Shown here: positions 15,860 to 24,261 of the stretch, in pieces
Position numbering within the stretch: position 1 is the first letter of the stretch
Layout: the number at the start of each line of letters is the position of its first letter
NCBI GenBank assembly: GCA_041695085.1
Contig: JBGFRO010000006.1
Location: 62,001 to 126,000, forward strand
Reading direction: 5' to 3'
DNA: 64,000 nucleotides
Source of the DNA: DYFT01 sp041695085
GTDB lineage: Bacteria > Bacteroidota > Ignavibacteria > UBA10030
Made by a program: the position numbers and the translations under genes
Notes under the pieces: model-generated
The model's database searches: none
Told to the model about the DNA's origin: nothing
Seen by the model: the letters and a program-made list of their open reading frames with translations, nothing else

Positions 15860-18800
15860 ATGAATCTACGCAAGATCGTGTTATGGGGCTTTGCAGTGGG
15901 GATGTTGATGTATACCTCATGCCAAACTCCGACGGAGCCGGTCGATGAGAAAGTGCAGGGGATTGCCTCCATCATCAGGGGGACGGTTCTGCGGAACGAT
16001 AATCTCTCCCCCATTCGAAATGCGTCGGTGTATGACGTTGATGGACGAGCGCGCGATACGTCGAAAGCAGACGGAAGTTACCGGCTCACATATCAATTGA
16101 CCAGTGCGCTGACAACCCGCATCGTGGCCAGCGCCGCGGGGTTCAAGAACGACACGGCCGCCGTCACTCTGCGTCCCGGCGCCGATACCACGATCGTTCT
16201 GAAAGTGAAGGCAGACAGTGCAAGCCCCGGCATCGGCCTTTCCTCTGGAAAACCGGCAAACATCGTGCTCATCGGAGCGTCAACCGAGAATATCTCGATC
16301 CGTGGAACGGGTCCCAACGAAACTTCCGTCCTCACGTTTGAAGTACGTGATTCGCTGGGAGTAGCCGTGGGGGGAATTAATGTGGTGAAAGTGCGATTCA
16401 CAATCCTCGGCGGACCGGGTGGTGGCGAGTATGTTTTCCCCGTCGAGGGGGAGACCGATCCGTTGACGGGACGAGTCACGACACGCGTCACAAGCGGAAC
16501 CAAAGCGGGAGTTCTGCAGGTGTACGCAAGCGCTACCATTACGCCGACACTCACAATCAAATCCAGCCCTGTCCGATTGACCATCTCCGGCGGACTTCCT
16601 GTCCTCGAACGATTTTCCATCAGTCGTCAGAGGGCGAACGTCGCTGGCGGGGTTTTTGATAATCTGCGTACAGCAATTACAGTAGTCGTCGGTGATAAGT
16701 ACGGCAATCCGGTCCAGCCAGGGACAGCAGTTTACTTCACGACGACGGGAGGAATTATCCAGTCATCGGCTTTGACAGACATCGATGGTATTGCAAGCGT
16801 TAACCTCATAACGGGTAATCCCCGGCCCCCCAACAGTATTGCGATGGTGACGGCAACGACAGTTGGTGATAGCGGGATCTTGATCTCGCGCAGTATACCT
16901 GTGACATTCTCGGGTGCCACACGGGTGATCGTACCAACCTCAACTATCGTTATACCTGACAGCGGTTTTACGACATTTTCCTACCGAGTCCAGGATCCGA
17001 ACGGATTACCGATTGTCGGAGGGAGCCAAATAACGCTTACGGTGGATGGACCCGGAGCTGCCGATCTCGTTTTGTCCGGCGATGTGAATAGAACGATGCT
17101 GGATACAGATGATCCCAACGCGACGCTGTTTACGGCGACGGCGCGCGATACCAAGCTGAAAGGAGGGGGACCTGTAACCTTTAAGATTGAGGTGAAGAGC
17201 CAAAATGGGGATGTTACACGCACCTTCCCTGGCCTGGTCTCGCTCGATACGACTGTCGCACCACCACCAACACTTTCACCGACGAGCGGCTATGCATCGA
17301 GCCTTACACTCGTCAGCACGACTTCCACACAAGTTTCCGTGCGCGGAACGGGCGACGGCGAAACGGCAAGACTGACGTTTATTGCGCGTGATTCACTTGG
17401 AAGAGCCGTTGATGGTTTGCGTAAAGCGTACGTCTCTTTCCGAATCGCGCCGGTTGGTGGCTTAGGAGGAGGGGAGTTTCTCTCACCCGCGGCCGACTCG
17501 ACAGATGCGAGTGGTCAGGTGACGACCGTATTCAATGCGGGCACGCGTGCGGGCGTTGTACAAGTGATAGCTCAAGCGACCGTACTAGGTCGTACGATCT
17601 CTTCAAGTCCTGTGCGTCTCACCATCGCTGGTGGTTTGCCTGTTGAGGAGAGATTCTCCATCAGCAGGGAGCGCGCAAATATTGCCGGTGGGGTGTTTGA
17701 CGGACTCCGAGCGCGATTCAATGTCATTGTCGGTGATCAGTACGGCAATCCGGTGCGGCCTACCTCGGTTTACTTCACAACGACAGGTGGAATTATTCAA
17801 CCTTCTGCCGTTACAAATGCTGATGGTCAGGCAAGTGTCGAAGTGATTACTGGTAACCCGCGGCCGCAGAATGGTATCGCCGTGATAACCGCCCGTACGA
17901 TCAGTGAAGCCGGTGTGACGATATCGAAGAACATTCCGATCGTTTTTTCCGGACGCACTCGCATCATTGCTCCCACAACGTCCTTCGAAATTCCCGATAG
18001 CGGTGAATACTCGTTCGCTTACAAGGTGCAGGATGCGAATGGGAATCCGCTTGTCGCGGGAACGTCGATTCGCGTGTCGGTGAGTGGGCCAGGGTCGGGC
18101 GGACTGGAACTTCAAGGTAACGACAATGTTACCTTGCCCGATACAGATGACCCGTTCTGGACGAGCTTTTCTGTTACGATCAGAGATCGACAGACCGGAG
18201 GTCCTTCTGGTGCGGTAACGGTGAAAATTGATGTGACGAGTCAGAATGGTAATGCTTCGCACACGTTTACTGGTCTGGTGAAGCCTGCTGCATCAGTCAT
18301 TACAGTTCCGCCGTCAGCGCGGGAGCCGGCTCAGATAGCGATCATCGGGAATCCGACGGCATCAGATATTTTCGTCGCGGGAGTGGGAGCAGTTGAGAAC
18401 TCAGTCATCACCTATGAAGTTCGCGACTCGCTTGGTGTTCCTATCGATACGTCGAGGCGTGTAACAGCAGCATTCAGCATATCGTTTTTCCCTAACAGCT
18501 TTGTGCAAGGTGGAACATCTCCGACCGTGATACCTACTTCGGCTGTCACGGACGATCGCGGACGATTTACCGCCAACGTGACAAGCGGCACGCAGGCAGG
18601 CATCGTGCAACTAGTAGCGCGCATCCGGTTACCCAACGGAAGAACGATTGTTTCTGAACCTGTGAAGATCTCTGTGCATGCAGGCTTTCCGAATCAGAAT
18701 CACTTCACCATTATGACATCAAATTGGGCATTTGCGGGACTCGATTTTGTGAACCAGATTGGGTTTAGCGTGTTGGTGGGTGATACATTTAGCAACCCCG

Positions 18801-19441
18801 TGCAAGCAGGGACCGCTATCTATTGGCACACACAAGCGGGCGTAATGCAAACCGGAACGAATAATCCGGGTGCGAGTTACACAGGTCCTAATGGTGTGGC
18901 CACTTCGGTGCTGTACACTGGAAATCCAAGACCCACAACCTTGCCACACTATGATCCCAGTGTAGGGCGTGGCTATCACTGGGTCTACGCGCAAACACAA
19001 GGCCGAGGTGGTCGGCGAATTATTGATAGCCTTTTAGTCCTCGTCTGCGGTGGACCGATTCAAATCATTGGGCTACCTGCATCGTTCACCATACCGCGGC
19101 AGGGCACCTCGGCTCCGATATCGTTCCAAGTGCGTGATGGAATAGGTAATCCTTTGCCTACAAGCACTCGCATCACCGCGAGCGTGGCCTACGACAACAC
19201 CGTCACAGGTATTAAGTTTGTACCGGGTGGTGATTTCTCGGAATCATCACCAACTCACACAATACCAAACGCGGCATATGTGAGATTCCCTGGCCCGCTT
19301 GTCACCGACTATGTGGTGCGAGTACAAGATGCATCTTCAGGAACGGGTGCGCCAGTGGGAATGTCAGTAACGTTGACGATCTCGATCAACGCCCCGGGCA
19401 TCGGCGTCATTACACGCAGCATTCCAGGAACCGTGCAGTAA
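15860..19441 (+). CDS. Large lipoprotein with carboxypeptidase-regulatory-like domain and three Ig-like (Big-1 type) repeat units, 1193 aa
   Basis: A lipoprotein signal ends in MYTSC with Cys21. Residues about 38-115 look like a carboxypeptidase-regulatory-like domain (GTVLRNDNLSPIRNASVY...DGSYRL). Three long repeats follow at about 128-462, 476-808 and 820-1193. Each carries a VRDSLG motif, T(S/A)GT(R/K/Q)AG(V/I)(V/L)Q, a GDxYGNPV motif, TTGG(V/I)(I/M)Q, TGNPRP and QDxxGxP, like invasin/intimin Big-1 domains. I start at the ATG at 15860, which has GGGGAG upstream; an upstream in-frame start at 15827 would put 11 residues before the signal. It lies 50 bp after the secretin in the same direction, so it may be a surface protein of the pilus system. 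Function unknown. Confidence 0.75.
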   Translation: MNLRKIVLWGFAVGMLMYTSCQTPTEPVDEKVQGIASIIRGTVLRNDNLSPIRNASVYDVDGRARDTSKADGSYRLTYQLTSALTTRIVASAAGFKNDTAAVTLRPGADTTIVLKVKADSASPGIGLSSGKPANIVLIGASTENISIRGTGPNETSVLTFEVRDSLGVAVGGINVVKVRFTILGGPGGGEYVFPVEGETDPLTGRVTTRVTSGTKAGVLQVYASATITPTLTIKSSPVRLTISGGLPVLERFSISRQRANVAGGVFDNLRTAITVVVGDKYGNPVQPGTAVYFTTTGGIIQSSALTDIDGIASVNLITGNPRPPNSIAMVTATTVGDSGILISRSIPVTFSGATRVIVPTSTIVIPDSGFTTFSYRVQDPNGLPIVGGSQITLTVDGPGAADLVLSGDVNRTMLDTDDPNATLFTATARDTKLKGGGPVTFKIEVKSQNGDVTRTFPGLVSLDTTVAPPPTLSPTSGYASSLTLVSTTSTQVSVRGTGDGETARLTFIARDSLGRAVDGLRKAYVSFRIAPVGGLGGGEFLSPAADSTDASGQVTTVFNAGTRAGVVQVIAQATVLGRTISSSPVRLTIAGGLPVEERFSISRERANIAGGVFDGLRARFNVIVGDQYGNPVRPTSVYFTTTGGIIQPSAVTNADGQASVEVITGNPRPQNGIAVITARTISEAGVTISKNIPIVFSGRTRIIAPTTSFEIPDSGEYSFAYKVQDANGNPLVAGTSIRVSVSGPGSGGLELQGNDNVTLPDTDDPFWTSFSVTIRDRQTGGPSGAVTVKIDVTSQNGNASHTFTGLVKPAASVITVPPSAREPAQIAIIGNPTASDIFVAGVGAVENSVITYEVRDSLGVPIDTSRRVTAAFSISFFPNSFVQGGTSPTVIPTSAVTDDRGRFTANVTSGTQAGIVQLVARIRLPNGRTIVSEPVKISVHAGFPNQNHFTIMTSNWAFAGLDFVNQIGFSVLVGDTFSNPVQAGTAIYWHTQAGVMQTGTNNPGASYTGPNGVATSVLYTGNPRPTTLPHYDPSVGRGYHWVYAQTQGRGGRRIIDSLLVLVCGGPIQIIGLPASFTIPRQGTSAPISFQVRDGIGNPLPTSTRITASVAYDNTVTGIKFVPGGDFSESSPTHTIPNAAYVRFPGPLVTDYVVRVQDASSGTGAPVGMSVTLTISINAPGIGVITRSIPGTVQ

Positions 19442-19496
19442 ACCTTCATTCAGTAGGAAGAAAGGCTCAAGTACGAGCATAGTGCTGTAGCCGTTT

Positions 19497-20798
19497 CTAT
19501 TTAGAGAGGCGTTGAAGTATGCGTTGGCTCGCCGCAAGAGTAAACCCAATCTCGCGCTCTCGATGAGCCGCGCTGACAAACGCTGCCTCGAATTGTGAAG
19601 GAGGAAGGTAGATGCCGGCCTCGAGCATCCCTTGAAAATACTTGGCGAATAAGGCTCGATCCGACCTCGCCGCTGTGTCATAGTCCGTTACGGGTCCTTC
19701 GGTAAAAAAGAGAGTAAACATTGAACCAACGCGGTTCAGTGTAAAACCGAGTCCCAGTCTTGCGAGAATCTTTCGCATCCCCTCTTCGAGATGAGAGGCG
19801 GTTCGCTCCAGTTTTCTGTAGAGCGTTTTGTTCTTGATCAGATAACTGAGCATCGTATACCCCGCCGCCATCGCGAGCGGGTTCCCGGAGAGCGTGCCGG
19901 CTTGATACATCGGACCGGCAGGAGCGACCAGCTCCATCATGTCCTTCCTCCCCCCATACGCTCCCACCGGCAATCCACCTCCGATGATCTTGCCGAGAGT
20001 GGTCAAGTCCGGCCTGATGCCGTACAGCTCCTGCGCTCCCCCCAACGCGACACGAAACCCAGTCATCACTTCATCAAAAATCAATAACGCGCCGTACTGT
20101 GTGCAGAGTGTGCGAAGTCCTTTCAGGAAACCGGGCAACGGCGGAACGCATCCCATATTTCCCACCACCGGCTCGACGATGACGGCCGCTATATCCCCCT
20201 CCGAGACCTTGAATAAACTTTCCACAGAACCGAGGTCGTTATAGCGTGCCGTAAGAGTGTTGTATGCTGTGGAGGCCGGCACACCCGGACTATCCGGAAC
20301 TCCCAGTGTCATCGCACCGGAACCGGCTTTGATCAAGAACGAATCGCCGTGGCCGTGATAACACCCCTCGAACTTGATAATCTTGTCGCGCTTCGTGTAG
20401 GCACGCGCCAGCCGGATCGCGCTCATCGTTGCCTCTGTTCCGGAATTCACCATCCTCACCATTTCGATGGATGGAACGATCCTCGTAATCAGCTCGGCCA
20501 TCCTTACTTCCAGCTCCGTCGGCGCGCCGAAACTGGTCCCCCGTCTGAGCGACTCGCGAATCGCTCGTGATATCTCCGGATGGGCATGTCCAAGGATCAT
20601 CGGACCCCACGATCCGACGTAATCGATGAACTTGTTCCCATCTTCATCCCAGATGAACGGCCCTTTTGCCCTTTTGATGAAAAGCGGTGTGCGTCCGACC
20701 GCCCGGAACGCGCGCACGGGTGAGTTGACCCCTCCGGGAAGCACTCGCTGGGCGCGTTGAAAGAGCTTGTCAGATTGAGTTGTTTTGAGTTGCTTCAT
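19497..20798 (-). CDS. hemL: Glutamate-1-semialdehyde 2,1-aminomutase, 433 aa
   Basis: This PLP-dependent enzyme makes 5-aminolevulinate from glutamate-1-semialdehyde in the C5 heme pathway. The start VLPGGVNSPVRAF is diagnostic, and CYHGHGDSF, FDEVMTGFR and TTLGKIIGGGLPVGAYGG (PLP lysine in this last motif) are all present at the expected places. Length is normal. It is convergent with the Ig-like lipoprotein gene, and the gap of 55 bp holds no clear terminator. hemB lies upstream on the same strand, separated by an SDR reductase. Confidence 0.97.
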   Translation of the reverse strand: MKQLKTTQSDKLFQRAQRVLPGGVNSPVRAFRAVGRTPLFIKRAKGPFIWDEDGNKFIDYVGSWGPMILGHAHPEISRAIRESLRRGTSFGAPTELEVRMAELITRIVPSIEMVRMVNSGTEATMSAIRLARAYTKRDKIIKFEGCYHGHGDSFLIKAGSGAMTLGVPDSPGVPASTAYNTLTARYNDLGSVESLFKVSEGDIAAVIVEPVVGNMGCVPPLPGFLKGLRTLCTQYGALLIFDEVMTGFRVALGGAQELYGIRPDLTTLGKIIGGGLPVGAYGGRKDMMELVAPAGPMYQAGTLSGNPLAMAAGYTMLSYLIKNKTLYRKLERTASHLEEGMRKILARLGLGFTLNRVGSMFTLFFTEGPVTDYDTAARSDRALFAKYFQGMLEAGIYLPPSQFEAAFVSAAHREREIGFTLAASQRILQRLSK

Positions 20799-20847
20799 GT
20801 TGGTTTTGATTCAAATCGTTTTTGGGCGATTACTCTGTACGAATATC

Positions 20848-20934
20848 ACCACAGATTCACGGATTCGATTTTCAAAAAGTTTGCTCGATTCTTCTCTTCA
20901 ACCTGCCGCACCTCATAATCTGTGAATCTGTGGT
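20848..20934. repeat. Inverted pair of an 18-bp dispersed repeat
   Basis: ACCACAGATTCACGGATT (20848-20865) and its near complement AATCTGTGAATCTGTGGT (20917-20934) differ at one position. The same word occurs at 44512-44525 and 44953-44970, with a complementary copy at about 45029-45044. The flank GTTGATCTTT also recurs near 45042. Confidence 0.7.
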
Positions 20935-20959
20935 TGATCTTTGCTGAGCAATGACGCGT

Positions 20960-21946
20960 TCAGTTCAGATAACCATTCTCCAGATACCATTCATACGTCG
21001 CGCGGATTGCTTCACGGAAAGGGGTGATCGTATACCCGAGCTCCCGCTTCGCTTTTTCCGATGAGAAGTAGTTGGTCATCCCAACCCCAGCTACAAGCTC
21101 CCTCGTCACCCACGGTCGTTTTCCAAAGAGGTTGCCGATTGTCTCCGCCGAAATTGCGATCAATCGAACAAAAAGAATTGGTAGTTTGAAGAGCGGGCGA
21201 ATACCTCCGACCATCTCAGCAGTGATGGTGAAAATTTCTTTGTGCGTGAGATTTTCACCGGCCAGAATATAGCGTTCCCCGATCCTGCCTTGTCTCGCCG
21301 CTGCGAGATGTCCCGCAACAACATCTCCCACGAAGACAATGTTCATTCCACCCTGAACGTAATAGAAGATGCGCTTCATTCGGACATCGCGAACGATTTG
21401 GCCCCCGTGGAAATGAATGTCTCGTGGGCCGATGATGATGGAGGGATTAAGGATGACCGCGGGAAGACCCAACTTCACACCGCGTTGAATCTCGTGCTCG
21501 GCCCTATATTTGGAAATGCGATACCCGACGTCATACCGTTCCCAATTAAATTCATTGGATTCCGTCGCAAGGCCGCCATCTTCCGGAAAGCCGATTGCCG
21601 CGATGGAACTGGTATGAATGAACCGGCGCACTCCTGCTTCAAGACTGACATCGACGAGATTGCGCGTTCCGCCGATGTTCACTTCATACATCGTTTCCCG
21701 CTCGCGCCTCCAGTAGGAAACAATCGCTGCAGTGTGAAAGACGGTATCGCATCCCTTCACCGCGCGTCGAAGGGAGTCACGATCCCGCACGTCCCCGATG
21801 ACGTGTTCCACCGGTGCATTGCCGATAGCTCGCAAATCGGATGTGCTGCGGCGCAGGATGCGAACGTGACATCCTTCTCGAAGAAGAGCATGTGCAAGAT
21901 TTGAACCAAGGAAACCGGTGCCGCCCGTGACGAGAACGTTTCTCAT
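20960..21946 (-). CDS. NAD(P)-dependent epimerase/dehydratase, dihydroflavonol-reductase-like (extended SDR), 328 aa
   Basis: The Rossmann start VLVTGGTGFLGSNLAHALL gives the dinucleotide-binding GxxGxxG at residues 8-14. Other SDR landmarks are GDVRD, the TSSIAAIG serine strand and the catalytic YRISK (Tyr-x3-Lys). The rest matches the DFR/HpnA-like branch that reduces or epimerises carbonyl substrates. The substrate is not predictable. It sits between hemB (45 bp upstream) and hemL (161 bp downstream) on the same strand, but the family has no known fixed link to heme synthesis. Confidence 0.88.
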   Translation of the reverse strand: MRNVLVTGGTGFLGSNLAHALLREGCHVRILRRSTSDLRAIGNAPVEHVIGDVRDRDSLRRAVKGCDTVFHTAAIVSYWRRERETMYEVNIGGTRNLVDVSLEAGVRRFIHTSSIAAIGFPEDGGLATESNEFNWERYDVGYRISKYRAEHEIQRGVKLGLPAVILNPSIIIGPRDIHFHGGQIVRDVRMKRIFYYVQGGMNIVFVGDVVAGHLAAARQGRIGERYILAGENLTHKEIFTITAEMVGGIRPLFKLPILFVRLIAISAETIGNLFGKRPWVTRELVAGVGMTNYFSSEKAKRELGYTITPFREAIRATYEWYLENGYLN

Positions 21947-21991
21947 TGCCGCGGTCTCTTTATGGTGCGGCGCAGGAAGGTTGTATCGTCT

Positions 21992-22990
21992 TTACCTGGA
22001 TTGAAGGAGCTTCGCGGCATCTTTGGCGAAATAAGTAAGGATCAGATCGGCGCCGGCCCGCTTGATGCTGGTGAGAACCTCCATCATAATCCTCTTTTCA
22101 TCAACCCAGCCGTTTCGGGCGGCTGCTTTGATCATGGAGTATTCACCGCTGACGTTGTAGGCTGCCGTAGGCATTCCAAATCGGTCTTTGACGCGGCGAA
22201 TGATGTCGAGATATGCGAGAGCGGGCTTTACCATCACAATGTCCGCCCCTTCTGCAATATCCTGTTCCACTTCTCTGAGCGCCTCATCGGAGTTGGCCGG
22301 ATCCATCTGATGCGAGCGGCGATCGCCAAACTGCGGGGTGCTTCGTGCTGCTTCACGGAATGGTCCGTAAAAACCCGATGCGTATTTGGCCGCGTAGGAC
22401 ATGATCGGCACGTTGTGAAAATCATTGCTATCCAACGTCTGACGAATGGCCTGAACTCTCCCATCGAACATATCCGATGGCGCGACCATGTCCGCGCCTG
22501 CCTGTGCGTGCGTGAGGGCTTCCTTGGCAAGAAGCTCGATCGATTCGTCGTTCACAATTTCACCGTCTCGGACAATGCCGCAGTGTCCATGGGAAGTATA
22601 CTCACAAAGACAAACATCGGTGATGACGATGAGCTCGGGCACTTCTTTTTTAATGGCTCGAATGGCAAGCTGGACGATCCCCGATTCATCGTAGGCCTCG
22701 CTCCCCATTTCATCCTTCTGCTCCGGAATGCCGAAGAGGATGACTGCTGGAATCCCGAGGCTGTACACGTCAAGACATTCGCGAACGGTTTGGTCGATAG
22801 AAAGCTGGTAGACGCCCGGCATAGATGAAATCTCGTTACGGACATTCTTCCCCGGGCAAACAAAAAGGGGGGCTATGAAGTCCTTTGGAGAGAGTTCGGT
22901 CTCGCGCACCAAACTGCGCAACGCTTCGTTCATGCGCATCCTGCGCAAGCGACGAAACTGTTCAACGTTTGTTTTCAGGTTCGTTATCAT
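21992..22990 (-). CDS. hemB: Delta-aminolevulinic acid dehydratase (porphobilinogen synthase), 332 aa
   Basis: It condenses two 5-aminolevulinates into porphobilinogen. The N-terminal RRLRRMRMNEALRSLVRE arm region, DVCLCEYTSHGHCG (the Cys-rich zinc site), and two Schiff-base lysine regions, SYAAKYASGFYGPFREAA and MVKPALAYLDI, are all present. Two metal-site cysteines point to a zinc-type enzyme. The length is standard. The start overlaps the stop of a possible 37-residue membrane-peptide ORF as ATGA. It is followed on the same strand by the SDR and hemL. Confidence 0.97.
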   Translation of the reverse strand: MITNLKTNVEQFRRLRRMRMNEALRSLVRETELSPKDFIAPLFVCPGKNVRNEISSMPGVYQLSIDQTVRECLDVYSLGIPAVILFGIPEQKDEMGSEAYDESGIVQLAIRAIKKEVPELIVITDVCLCEYTSHGHCGIVRDGEIVNDESIELLAKEALTHAQAGADMVAPSDMFDGRVQAIRQTLDSNDFHNVPIMSYAAKYASGFYGPFREAARSTPQFGDRRSHQMDPANSDEALREVEQDIAEGADIVMVKPALAYLDIIRRVKDRFGMPTAAYNVSGEYSMIKAAARNGWVDEKRIMMEVLTSIKRAGADLILTYFAKDAAKLLQSR

Positions 22991-23100
22991 CGTCTTCTTC
23001 TTGTTGAGGTGTTGAGGGACGGAAAAATATAGGCGAAGAACGCGTAAACCGCAATGAAACCGATGCCGCCCTTAATCCCGACATAGAAGTTGGATTTCAT
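22987..23100 (-). CDS. Possible 37-residue single-span membrane peptide upstream of hemB
   Basis: A short frame starts with ATG at 23100 and stops at 22987, overlapping the hemB start by 4 bp (ATGA). It has a hydrophobic segment at about residues 12-26 and a basic end (RRRR), the pattern of a small inner-membrane protein with a cytoplasmic C-terminus. No Shine-Dalgarno is visible, and the frame extends upstream without clear protein character. I do not recognise it, and it could be chance. Confidence 0.35.
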   Translation of the reverse strand: MKSNFYVGIKGGIGFIAVYAFFAYIFPSLNTSTRRRR

Positions 23101-23252
23101 ATCGTATCTTGGGACCAATTGTGGACGAGGCGCATCAAGAGCAATGATGCTGCTGTCTATGGCTGCTGGCCAAATGTGTTGAGACAGCTGTTCGTCCCGA
23201 GATTGTTTCACCCGTTGGGTGAGGCGGTTGAGACATGACACCGGCTGCCTTT

Positions 23253-23282
23253 GCGACTTTTCTTTTCGAAAAGAAAAGTCGC
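23253..23282. repeat. Perfect 30-bp palindrome
   Basis: The half-site GCGACTTTTCTTTTC (23253-23267) is followed directly by its exact reverse complement, with no spacer. No T-tract outside the arms. Related in design to 3976-4004. Confidence 0.75.
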
Positions 23283-23313
23283 TCAAAAGAAAACTTGCCG
23301 AAATCAAACGGAC

Positions 23314-23417
23314 GGCAATAGTCTCCTTCCGCACAGGCCGAAATTCCCCGCCGTCCCACGGCAGATCATGGATAACGCTTGGGACAGTTGGCGGGGAATG
23401 AAACCCACACTATTGCC
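23314..23417. repeat. 104-bp nested inverted-repeat element
   Basis: Outer arms GGCAATAGT (23314-23322) and ACTATTGCC (23409-23417) enclose ATTCCCCGCC (23343-23352) and GGCGGGGAAT (23390-23399), which enclose GTCCCA (23353-23358) and TGGGAC (23380-23385). All arms are exact. A single transcript could fold into one long hairpin. Non-coding mobile element or structured RNA are both possible. Confidence 0.6.
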
Positions 23418-23518
23418 CTCCAGCGCACAGCCTATGATATCGGCGCTGCACGCGTGCCGCCTACGCACCTCCTCCTGCTGGACGCTTACTCTCGAAATCG
23501 GATTTAAGGTGCCGCGAC

Positions 23519-24208
23519 CTACTCGGATGAGGCAAGGATTTTCTTGACCTTCCTGAACACCGAATCAAACATCTGTTCCGTCAATTTGCCGGTGAAGGTA
23601 TTTTGCTGGCTTGGATGGTATGAACCGATCAAGGTAAGTCGGGAGGAGAGCCGGAACACCGCGCCGTGTGAGAACTTCGGAGTTGTGGAAAGACGTGAGA
23701 GACCAAGACGGTTTATAGTTCTGAACGTTGTGTCAAATGCGAGCTTGCCTAAAGCAAGGATGATGCGCACACGCGTCAACAACGCGAGTTCTTGTTGCAG
23801 GAATGAATTACAGTTTGCGATCTCGCTTCGGAGCAGTTTGTTCGCAGGAGGAGCACAGCGACAAATTGCGGTGATGTAACAGTCCGACAGCTTCAAACCG
23901 TCCGTTGGTGAGACGGAAGTGGGCTTGTTGGCAAATCCTGCTTTGTGCAGAGCGCGATACAGCCAATCACCACTTCTGTCGCCTGTGAACATTCTTCCGG
24001 TTCGGTTTGCCCCGTGAGCGGACGGAGCGAGTCCGACGATCAGAAGTCTTGCCTCCGGATCGCCGAATCCCGGCACCGGCTTTCCCCAATAGTCCCATTG
24101 CTGAAACCGCGACGGCTTTTTCTGCGCAACAACTCGACGCCAAAGAACCAAGCGGGGGCATCGTCTGCAGAGAACGACCTCATCTGAAAGAATCTTGAGC
24201 TTGTTCAT
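23519..24208 (-). CDS. Type 5 uracil-DNA glycosylase (UDGb family), 229 aa
   Basis: It removes uracil (and possibly other deaminated bases) from DNA. An N-terminal iron-sulfur motif is visible as CRRCPRL (from about residue 14), with further ligands in ICRCAPP and NC at about 115-133. The catalytic segment GLAPSAHGANRTGRMFTGDRSG is typical of family 5, which has Ala in place of the Asn or Asp of other families. GSYHPSQQNTFTGKL is the C-terminal motif with the conserved His. It follows the alpha/beta hydrolase gene by 53 bp on the same strand. Confidence 0.9.
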   Translation of the reverse strand: MNKLKILSDEVVLCRRCPRLVLWRRVVAQKKPSRFQQWDYWGKPVPGFGDPEARLLIVGLAPSAHGANRTGRMFTGDRSGDWLYRALHKAGFANKPTSVSPTDGLKLSDCYITAICRCAPPANKLLRSEIANCNSFLQQELALLTRVRIILALGKLAFDTTFRTINRLGLSRLSTTPKFSHGAVFRLSSRLTLIGSYHPSQQNTFTGKLTEQMFDSVFRKVKKILASSE

Positions 24209-24261
24209 TGAACCGGGTTTGGTCTGCCAGGGAGGCGAAGGCCTGAGACCTTGTTTGCCAG

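Larger units (their letters stand above)
23101..23518. other. Intergenic region with palindromes between hemB and udg
   Basis: No supported gene in about 420 bp. It holds a 30-bp perfect palindrome and a nested inverted-repeat structure (both listed separately). Nothing is recognised from 23420 to 23518. Confidence 0.5.

Noticed and set aside
22987..23334. 115-residue leftward frame ending at hemB
   Set aside because: Only its last 37 residues look like a protein; the upstream part crosses a perfect palindrome.
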